Origin: Nemertoderma westbladi
Lineage: Eukaryota; Xenacoelomorpha; Nemertodermatida; Nemertodermatidae
Length of the DNA: 64,000 nucleotides
Direction: 5' to 3'
Assembly (NCBI GenBank): GCA_032718475.1
Contig: JAUCBJ010000015.1
Location: 1-64,000 of the forward strand
Below, piece after piece: positions 46,701 to 56,500 of the stretch (position 1 is its first letter; each line of letters starts with the position of its first letter). The notes under the pieces are model-generated. The model worked only from the letters and a program-made list of their open reading frames with translations. It did no database searches and was not told the origin of the DNA. A program made the translations under genes and the position numbers.

Positions 46701-49700
46701 AGCAACAAACATAAGGCCCATACCAAGACATTATTTTGCTCCAATCAACAAACATAAGGCCCATATCAAGACATTATTTTACTCCAAGCAACAAACATAA
46801 GGCCCATACCAAGACATTATTTTGCTCCAATCAACAAACATAAGGCCCATATCAAGACATTATTTTACTCCAAGCAACAAACATAAGGCCCATACCAAGA
46901 CATTATTTTACTCCAAGCAACAAACATAAGGGCCCATACCAAGACATTATTTTAGCATCTCAACACCCAAAGCTGGAAACATGTATCATCGTGTACACAG
47001 TTCGTCAGTCTAATATTTACACACAGAAATTCTTTAATATATATTCCAAGTGAGTTGAGCTCAAAATTTATTTTTAATAGACAAATTCACTCTTATCGTA
47101 TCCTTAGTTATTTTAATTTTTCTACGGAAGTTGTCGTTTACCTTGAATGTGATTAATATTTGGTGCATCGGCACCACATGTTACGATACCAAAAATTATA
47201 ATTTTCTCAATGTCTGATCGAGTTATTGAACAATGTAGTGTAAATGTTAAATTTGAAGGATACCCTGTATAATATGTTTACCGGTATTTATTATTGAAGG
47301 TATCTGCAGTAAGTTTATAGACGGCCGATGGCAAACGGTGAATGATTCCGACAGATTTACAGCTAGTAAGACAGAAGGGCAGGTCTGGTTGAGTCTGTTA
47401 ACTTTATTAATGGACCCGGAATGCCAGAGGAAGTATGAATGGAATGACTACAATAAAAACCAAATACTTAAAGTAAGTCATGTTCGACTCAATATAACTG
47501 TATTAACACAAGTGCTTCACACACAAAATATTGTGTCCCTAAGTGAGATATACCACTTGGTTCTTACGAAAACCCTTATGAAAACAAATCTATGGGAACC
47601 TGGCTTCTGTTGGAGGAGTAAAGAAAGGGATCACCCTTGGGAGTTAGTGTGGCGCCCTCCTTGCCTTATAAGTAACAGCAGAGAGCAGGCTACGGGACGC
47701 CTCCGGTGTTTCGCATTTCACGAACACAGACAACTTTATTTTACTTACATAGTTTATTACGCAGCGCTTCTTATATCCTTATCCCGTTAGTTAAGCAGCG
47801 CTACTTTATTTCCCCCGTAGTTACGCAGTGCTACTTTATTTCCCACCTAGTTACACAGCGCTACTTTATTTACCCCTATTTACACAGCGCTACTTTATTT
47901 CCCCCTAGTTACACAGCGCTACTTTATTTACCCCTATTTACACAGCGCTACTTTATTTCCCCCCTAGTTACACAGCGCTACTTTATTTCCCCCGTAGTTA
48001 CGCAGTGCTACTTTATTTTCCACCTAGTTACACAGCGCTACTTTATTTCCCCCCTAGTTACACAGCGCTACTTTATTTACCCCGAAGATACGCAGTGCTA
48101 CTTTACTTCCCCCTAGTGGCACAGCGCTACTTTATTTACCCCAAGTTACACAGCGCTACTTTATTTCCCACCTAGTTACACAGCGCTACTTTATTTCCCA
48201 CCTAGTTACACAGCGCTACTTTATTTACCCCTATTTACACAGCGCTACTTTATTTACCCCTATTTACACAGCGCTACTTTATTTCCCCCCTAGTTACACA
48301 TCGCTACTTTATTTACCCCTAGTTACGCAGCGCTACTTTATTTCCCCCGAAGATACGCAGTGCTACTTTACTTCCCCCTAGTGGCACAGCGCTACTTTAT
48401 TTACCCCAAGTTACACAGCGCTACTTTATTTACCCCTAGTTACGCAGCGCTACTTTATTTCCCCCGAAGATACGCAGTGCTACTTTACTTCCCCCTAGTG
48501 GCACAGCGCTACTTTATTTACCCCAAGTTACACAGCGCTACTTTATTTACCCCAAGTTACACAGCGCTACTTTATTTCCCCCCCTAGTTACACAGCGCTA
48601 CTATACTTCCCCCTAGTGACACAGCGCTACTTTATTTCCCCCTAGTTACCCAGTGCTACTTTACTTCCCCCAGTGGCACAGCGCTACTTTATTTCCCCCT
48701 AGTTACACAACGCTACAATATTTCCCCCCTAGTTACCCAGTGCTACTTTACTTCCCCCAGTGGCACAGCGCTACTTTATTTCCCCCTAGTTACACAGCGC
48801 TACAATATTTCCCCCCTAGTTACCCAGTGCTACTTTACTTCCCCCAGTGGCACAGCGCTACTTTATTTCCCCCTAGTTACACAACGCTACAATATTTCCC
48901 CCCTAGTTACCTAGTGCTACTTTACTTCCCCGTAGTGGCACAGCGCTACTTTATTTCCCCCTATTTACACAGCGCTACTTTATGTCCCCCCTAGTTACGC
49001 AGCGAGCTTCAGGAAGTCCTTCTCGACCAGCTTCCGGTTCTCTCGCAGTTACAAAGGTTCCTGAACCACCTCTCCATATCGGAACCACCGCCTCCGACGA
49101 AGTCCCTGGTTCTGGAACAAGTTCCAGAGATCCGTGACGCAATACTCCGTCGTCATGGAAACTCCTGGGCGGGAATCGCTAAGTTTCAGATGAAATCGGT
49201 GTTCGATCCGTCGCCGGACGAGATGATGCGGATCGCATCGAAGTGAGTCAAATAGTCAATATTGAATTATATTAATTTATTAAATCGTTTTATATATTTT
49301 TGAATACATCTTAGAACCACCCTTCATGACACTTTTATAGCTTTTTATGTCAATTTTAATGAGCATTTATGACAATAGAAGATTCAACCAGTAATTGTAG
49401 ATTCATATCGTTGATGCAATGGCGCGGTAGGTTATGTTATTGAATTTATTTTTTAAGAATAATATTGCCATGGATATGAATATTGGTAATATCGATGCAA
49501 TGGAATATATTTGAATTAATTTTTCGTCAACACTTCATTATTTGCCCATTGGATAAATATTACGTAAAAACGTTCTGGAATTCACCCCTGTATCATCGAC
49601 ATTCGTAATGGTTTTCACAGTAATTAAATTTTATATTATGTTCTAGAATGTCGGAGACGTACAATCTTGACGTTCTAGAAACCCTAATTGATCCGCCCAA

Positions 49701-49827
49701 ATGCTCGTTGTGCGGCAAAGCGGCGAGTAAAAGGTGTTCCAGGTGTCAGACTCAGTGGTACTGCGGCAGAGACTGTCAAGTGACTGATTGGAAGCAACAC
49801 AAGTCGGTATGCAACTCAATTAAATAA
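40726..49827 (+). CDS. zmynd10: ZMYND10, dynein-arm assembly factor, seven exons
   Basis: Encodes the MYND zinc-finger protein needed in the cytoplasm for preassembly of ciliary axonemal dynein arms, as a co-chaperone with LRRC6-type partners (family knowledge). Coding exons: 40726-40941, 41355-41522, 41672-41821, 41905-42097, 47321-47472, 48995-49242, 49647-49827; all introns are GT-AG. They join to 435 codons, close to the 440 of the human protein. Family landmarks are the N-terminal [13 protein letters not shown] (exon 1), [12 protein letters not shown] (exon 3), [11 protein letters not shown] (exon 4), [12 protein letters not shown] (exon 5) and LLDQLP with LVLEQVPEI (exon 6). The last exon holds the MYND finger, [16 protein letters not shown] ... 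YCGRDCQ ... HKSVC, with the full Cys/His set. AATAAA overlaps the stop. Introns 4 and 5 hold minisatellites. The exon 6 start is the least certain boundary; 49007 is an alternative. Confidence 0.93.
42098..42506 (+). other. ZMYND10 intron 4, left unique part
   Basis: Non-repetitive intron sequence between the exon 4 donor (GTAATT) and the 43 bp array. A frame at 42148-42363 is not supported as coding. Confidence 0.5.
42507..46954. repeat. 43 bp minisatellite in ZMYND10 intron 4
   Basis: About 103 copies of a 43 bp unit (AAACATAAGGCCCATACCAA then GACATTATTTTACTCCAAGC and AAC). Variants at three sites (ATACC/ATATC, ACTCC/GCTCC, AAGC/AATC) mark longer blocks. The rare variant GCTCCAAGCACC lies at 43551, 43766, 45271 and 45486: spacing 215 (5 units) within pairs and 1720 (40 units) between pairs, so a 1720 bp segment is itself duplicated. 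Both margins carry odd units (TAAGTTAAGG at left, AGCTAAGATAAGG at 46447). Confidence 0.97.
46955..47320 (+). other. ZMYND10 intron 4, right unique part
   Basis: Unique AT-rich sequence ending in AAGTTTATAG, the acceptor of exon 5. Unlike intron 5, about 365 bp separate array and acceptor. Confidence 0.6.
47748..49000 (+). repeat. ~30 bp minisatellite carrying the exon 6 splice acceptor
   Basis: About 41 copies, 28-31 bp long, of CTACTTTATTTCCCCCCTAG followed by TTACACAGCG. The last copy contains the true acceptor of ZMYND10 exon 6 (TAG at 48992-48994) and the first ten exon bases (TTACGCAGCG). Each unit is therefore a copy of pyrimidine tract, acceptor and exon start. Variants include TAGTGGCACAGCG, GAAGATACGCAGTG and CAATATTTCC. 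Confidence 0.95.
49243..49646 (+). other. ZMYND10 intron 6
   Basis: A 404 bp intron with donor GTGAGT and acceptor TGTTCTAG. AT-rich and free of the minisatellites that fill introns 4 and 5. No other feature seen. Confidence 0.85.
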
Positions 49828-50474
49828 AACTGATTGCGCATTGTGTATGGAATTACGTAGTTGGGTTGTTGTACATTGTGTATGGAATCATTCAGTTGGG
49901 TTGTGTTTAAATATTTAAATTTTGTTACAATTATCTTGTTTTCGTTAATTTTTGAGAATTTGTAAATAAAATGTAAATATTTTGTCAATTTATTTAGTGA
50001 AAATTTATTGGGATAAATATTAATATTACTGACATGTTTTTTTCATATTAATGTTAGGGGGGGGGGGGGGGGGGGGTCACCTTTTATAGGCCAAAAATTC
50101 AAAACCCTATTTTGGATCGGTTTTGATGCAGAATTTAATGAAGATTCCGAATATATATGTAAGTTATTGCTTCTCAATATGTTTACTTTTGAAGATATGA
50201 CGATTTTACTGCCATGTTTTCTTTTCAATCAAATTAACATTATTATTTATGTTACCGAAAAAAATGTGTTTCCTGAAAGATCGACAGAATAGATTTCGCC
50301 AAACATCAGAAATGAAATCCGAGACCTGGAAAACAGACTGACAGACCGACCGACCGACAGACAGACAGTTAGACAGATAAAGATTACACTAAACATCCAA
50401 ACATATCAAAATTTCGGAAATTAATTCTCCGATCTGGAACACCCCCTTAGCGACGCTTTAGCCATGTCCTGACG
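49828..50474. other. ZMYND10 3' region
   Basis: A second AATAAA is at 49965-49970. A 20 G run lies at 50057-50076. A CAGACAGACAGAC stretch at about 50355-50375 precedes the 28 bp array and shares its CAGACAG word. Confidence 0.5.
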
Positions 50475-52302
50475 TACAAACCAACAGACAAACGGACATT
50501 GGGAGAGACAACCAGACAGGCGGACATTGGGAGAGACAACCCGACAGGCGGACATTTGGAGAGACAACCAGACAGCCGGACATTGGGAGAGACAACAAGA
50601 CAGGCGGACATTGGGAGAGACAACCAGACAGGCGGACATTGGGAGAGACAAACCAGATAGGCGGACATTGGGAGAGACAACCCGACAGGCGGACATTTGG
50701 AGAGACAACCAGACAGGCGGACATTGGGAGAGACAACAAGACAGGCGGACATTGGGAGAGACAACCAGACAGGCGGACATTGGGAGAGACAAACCAGATA
50801 GGCGGACATTGGGAGAGACAACCAGACAGGCGGACATTGGGGGAGACAACCAGACAGGCGGACATTGGGAGAGACAAACCAGACAGGCGGACATTGGGAG
50901 AGACAACCAGACAGGCGGACATTGTGAGAGATAACCAGACAGGCGGACATTGGGAGAGACAACCAGACAGGCGGACATTGGGAGAAACAACCAGACAGGC
51001 GGACATTGGGGGAGACAACCAGACAGGCGGACATTGGGAGGGACAACCAGACAGGCGGACATTGGGAGAGACAACCAGACAGGCGGACATTGGGAGAGAC
51101 AACCAGACAGGCGGACATTGGGAGAGACAACCAGACAGGCGGACATTGGGAGAAACAACCAGACAGGCGGACATTGGGGGAGACAACCAGACAGGCGGAC
51201 ATTGGGAGAGACAACCAGACAGGCGGACATTGGGAGAGACAACCAGACAGGCGGACATTGGGAGAGACAACCAGACAGGCGGACATTGGGAGAGACAAAC
51301 CAGACAGGCGGACATTGGGGGAGACAACCAGACAGGCGGACATTGGGAGAGACAACCAGACAGGCGGACATTGGGAGAGACAACCAGACAGGCGGACATT
51401 GGGAGAGACAACCAGACAGGCGGACATTGGGAGAGACAACCAGACAGGCGGACATTGGGAGAGACAACCAGACAGGCGGACATTGGGAGAGACAAACCAG
51501 ACAGGCGGACATTGGGGGAGACAACCAGACAGGCGGACATTGGGAGAGACAACCAGACAGGCGGACATTGGGAGAGACAACCAGACAGGCGGACATTGGG
51601 AGAAACAACCAGACAGGCGGACATTGGGGGAGACAACCAGACAGGCGGACATTGGGAGACACAACCAGACAGGCGGACATTGGGAGAGACAACCAGACAG
51701 GCGGACATTGGGAGAGACAACCAGACAGGCGGACATTGGGAGAGACAAACCAGACAGGCGGACATTGGGGGAGACAACCAGACAGGCGGACATTGGGAGA
51801 GACAAACCAGACAGGCGGACATTGGGGGAGACAACCAGACAGGCGGACATTGGGAGAGACAACCAGACAGGCGGACATTGGGAGAGACAACCAGACAGGC
51901 GGACATTGGGAGAGACAACCAGACAGGCGGACATTGGGAGAGACAAACCAGACAGGCGGACATTGGGGGAGACAACCAGACAGGCGGACATTGGGAGAGA
52001 CAACCAGACAGGCGGACATTGGGAGAGACAACCAGACAGGCGGACATTGGGAGAGACAAACCAGACAGGCGGACATTGGGGGAGACAACCAGACAGGCGG
52101 ACATTGGGAGAGACAACCAGACAGGCGGACATTGGGAGAGACAACCAGACAGGCGGACATTGGGAGAAACAACCAGACAGGCGGACATTGGGGGAGACAA
52201 CCAGACAGGCGGACATTGGGAGAGACAACCAGACAGGCGGACATTGGGAGAGACAACCAGAAAAGGCGGACATTGGGAGAGACAACCAGACAGGCGGACT
52301 AG
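50475..52302. repeat. 28 bp minisatellite between ZMYND10 and CDO1
   Basis: About 65 copies of a 28 bp unit (GGGAGAGACAACCAGACAGG plus CGGACATT), with variants GGGGGAGAC, GGGAGAAAC and an extra A (GACAAACC). The unit has no stop in any of the six frames, so 450-617 codon frames run both ways; since 28 is not a multiple of three, each frame cycles through all three readings. This argues for a stop-free unit, not a gene. Confidence 0.97.
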
Positions 52303-53518
52303 ATTTTGCAAATATAAAACAGATATCAGAAATGAAATCGCCGACCCGAAAACATCCGTAGCTAAAATTCCAGATGTGTGTGATTAATTACTATTTTAAT
52401 TATTACATATTGACAGTCAGGTAGAAATCGACAATTGTGCGCGGAAGGTTTAAATTTTTATGAAATATGCATCTTACTCGGAATTATTATTACCTGTGGT
52501 TGCGCCACTCAAAATGATATTCCATCAGGTTTTTAACAAATTGTTTGAAATTTTCAGTCAATAGTCTTGATTTTGGCCAATAAATCTTGTAGAAATAATT
52601 TTGAAATGTAAGTTGCGTTTTGCGCCGATAATTAAAAAAAAATTAAAAAATTTTGTTTTTGTTTAAAATTGCACTTCTGATTAAAATTTCACACTTCTGT
52701 TTATAAGTTTTTATTGGTCAATATCTCAAGACCATTAACTGAAAATTTCAAACAAATGATTAAAAAATGACGGATGAGTCAGTTGACAAAAATCACAAAA
52801 ATTTAGATACAAAAAAAATGGATTGGCGGGAAGTTTAATCCATAAATATCCTCAACTGTGGCTAATGAATTTTATGATTATTTCCATCTCAAACCAGATT
52901 GCTACACCCTAAGGCACTTCTTTATGATACTAGGGGGCATAAGTTTTAGTGGGGGTTGATTGTGTGTGTTCCATTTATTTTAATACATTTCAATTTCTTT
53001 CTTTTCGCTTCATATTATAAAGAACTGCAAGGCACGACAACATATTGGAACAAATTGTTACTAAAGGAGAATTTCCGGAAGAAAGGAATTCAAAGGTGTA
53101 AAAACATAATAGAAAATCTTGGAAGACCCCAAACTACCCCCACTAAATATTGCGGTTTAATGACGCCAAAGTCGAGGTCAATTGCGCAATCCAACAACTA
53201 TGTGTTAGAAAATTAGGGAGGGGGTGGGTTGCTGGGACGATGGTATTCTAGAGGTGATGCTAATTAAATACATATGTAATCTTTAATTTATTAATTATTG
53301 TGACGTGTATGTAGGCCTACGAACCGGTACATGGTTCATTGTGTGATATATCCTTAAATATTGGTCAATCTACACAACCATCTCAACAGAAGGTAGAAAT
53401 AGAGCAAACAGTTACCATGGTAACCAATATATATGAGCTCTGCAGTAAAGGTAAGACTTGCAGGGCGGATTTACGAACCTGAAAATAATTGTAATTATTA
53501 TCGAAACATTTCTTTGAC
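52303..53518. other. Upstream region of CDO1
   Basis: AT-rich, no recognised gene. A frame at 52956-53216 has no recognised content. The CDO1 promoter should lie towards the right end; no TATA box was evident. Confidence 0.4.
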
Positions 53519-56500
53519 ATGTCTGGCTTTACTTTAAACTGGGAGGAAATGTTGAGCCGAGTTCGGCAACAGTTTATGTCGGATCCAATCAATGTCGACC
53601 GAATTAAAGAACTCGTTGCGTCGTATCGCAGCTCAGAAGCGGATTGGATGTCGTTCGCTTTGTTCGACAGCGAGCGATACACACGCAATCTCGTAGCCAA
53701 TGGCGACGGTGTATTTAATGTGATCGCTTTGTGTTGGGCACCGGGTCAAGGGTCAGCCATTCACGACCACGCTAATTCACACTGTGTGATGAAGGTAAGA
53801 GTAATTCCCCGCGCACTGCCTGAATACGCTTATAGTATTATTGAGTATTATTATAGTTCCAATTCACATTGGTTAATAATTTATAAGTTTATTGTATCAC
53901 TCACCATATTGGCGGCACTAGTAGGAAGTTACATAAAGGCCAAATTTTCACGTTTTTGATCTTATGGTTAATATTCTAGAACTTATCACTCTTGTTTTGA
54001 TATAAAAAATTCTGGAACATTTTATTTAATCTTCAAGATTAAATATCTTTAATATAATAATAATAAAAATGAAATAACGTATGGTATGTAGGTCCTATTC
54101 TAATTTATAATTTAATGTAGCATTTTAATCAATAATCAACCAAACGTGTTCATTTACAAATTTAGAAATGAAACGGTAGGCGGTAGCCAGTGGGGTATTC
54201 ATGGTAGATATATTGATGTAAGTTGTCAGTGACAAACAGGCAGTATGGGGTCTGACTGGCTGAAAATAGAGCTAGTTGTGGTAAACGTTATTTTATTTAC
54301 AAACAAAGTAATTTTAATTAATTACTAAATATTTTAAGAATAAACAAATGAAATACCAAGTTTATTTCAACTTATTGATTGTTTGTTTATACTACTACTA
54401 CTAGGTCGAGCGAACTCGGACAGTGGAAATGAGATCCTTCCAGGCTTCCCGATTCTCCATAGTTGTCGCAATTTCGTTTCTCCCAAGTTCAGTATCCCTT
54501 TCAAGTTGATCTATATATGTTATGGCCGGTCGTTCACGACTACGCTTTCCATGAGTTGGTTGCCAGAAAAGTAGATCTGGTATGACCTCGTCTTTACTTC
54601 GCCAGCAGTGCCCACTGAATCTTAATCTGCGTTCACGGAGGGTGGTTGATACAGGTGGTATTGTACCATAAACCTCGGCATTTGTCATGTGTTGTCTCCA
54701 GCTGATGTTTAGGGCTGCCCTTAGTAGTCTTGTGTAGCAACCATCAATTCGCTGTTCAAGTGATTTAGTCAGTGTCCAGGTCTCACCCCCGTATAAAAAT
54801 ACACTTTCCACTGTGGCTCGAAAGAACTTGGTCTTCAGGTGCCTGGAAGATCTGATTTCCAGATGGTATCCATTTTTGATAGAGCTTCCCAAGCCTTTAC
54901 TTTCCTAACTTCTATGTCCTTTTTACTACTCTCTATCCATGATCCAATGTACTGGAAGTCGTCAACCTTCATTAGTTGATTATTGTCAATGGTTGTCAAG
55001 TTTCCATCAACATCAAAGGTCATGAATTCGGTCTTGGTAGCATTTATATGCAATCCAACCTCCTTAGCAGCCCTCTCCACTTTATTTAGTAGAAGCTGTG
55101 CATCTACTAGGGTATTAGAGAGCAGGGCGATGTCATCCGCAAAGTCGGTGTCTGTGACTGTAGTTGCCGGATATCTACTACTTCTGCGTTCTTGAAGTGT
55201 GAATCCCTTCACCCTTTGTGGCTGTCCTCATTGCGTAATCCAGCACAATTACAAATAGTAATGGTGCTAATGTGTCACCTTGCAGTACCACAGCCAGGAT
55301 TGAAAAAAACTCAATTTTACCATCTGGTGAGAGTACCTGCGCTTCTGTGTCACAATATAACAATCCAATGCCAGCAACAATTACTTCTGGTATTCCATAA
55401 GCTCTTAGGATTTCAAGCATTTTGCCTCTATGGATGGAGTCGAATGCCTTCTTGAAGTCCACAAAAGTCATGACTGCGGGGAGATTCTTCGACTTAATTC
55501 CTGCAATCAGTCTCCGTAGTGCAAGTATCTGAGCTATTGTTGATCTACTTGGTCGAAATCCGTTTTGGGGCTCTTACGCAGTAGTTTCTCTATGTGATGC
55601 CTAATCCTATATAGAATCATTTTATTGTATATTTTGGCAGCTACGACAAGCAGACGATCCCACGATAGTTTGTTGGTATACCGAGGTCTCCTTTCTTGGG
55701 GAGAGGCTTTAGTCCAAATTGGTGGTGGCTTTTCCCCTTTTAACATCCGGTTGCAAACATTCAATAATGGTCTGTTTAGCACTCCTGTTTTCCATACCTC
55801 CGCTGGGATTTCATCTAATCCACTCGCTTTATTATTGGACATGCTTTTAAAGCTTCTTTGGAGTTCGGCAGGTGTGAAGTCCCCTGTTTCTATAGGTAGT
55901 GTCTTGCCATATATTTTCCTCGTAGGGCTGACCTCGATGTTTGGTGGTTGCCCAAGCAAGTTGCTGAAGTGATTTTTCCACTTCCCAACACGTTCTTCAG
56001 GACTATCGGCTTTGAGGCGCCCCTTTGCACAACTTTTCCGACCAGATATCTCATTTACAGTTTGCCAGGTAAGTCTTGATTGTTGCTGTATGTGAGCAGT
56101 TGTAATTGCTTCAATTTTATCCTGTATGTACTTTTCCTGGCTGATGTTGTAGGCCAATTTAAGATCGTCCTTAGCTTTCTCAACCTTGTTAATGTTTTCT
56201 GTTGTTGGTTGTTCGGTTTTAACTTTGTAGGCTATCTTAAGATCTTCTCTCTTACAAGTAACCTCAGAGTTTTGCCATGGCACATACTGTTTTCGTTTGG
56301 GTTTCTGGGGGATATGCCTCTTAGCTGATTCCTTGTGGGCTGTTATTATATTCTGGTATATTGAATCGGTGGACTGGTCTTCATCCATTGACTGAAGTGC
56401 TTCAAAGCGGTTTTGAACTTCTACTGTATAAGCATCCTTTACTGCATTGTCAGTTCTGAGTTTCTCCCAGTCATAGTTGATTTGCTTGCTTGTCCTGGGT

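Noticed and set aside
42507-46954. CRISPR-like array
   Set aside because: The 43 bp period consists of the same unit throughout with no unique spacers, and the genome is animal.
47338-47790. 150-codon frame as a separate gene
   Set aside because: It is ZMYND10 exon 5 read through its donor at 47473 into the intron.
50421-52387. Six frames of 450-617 codons in the 28 bp array
   Set aside because: Open in every frame on both strands; no start context, domain or conservation signal.
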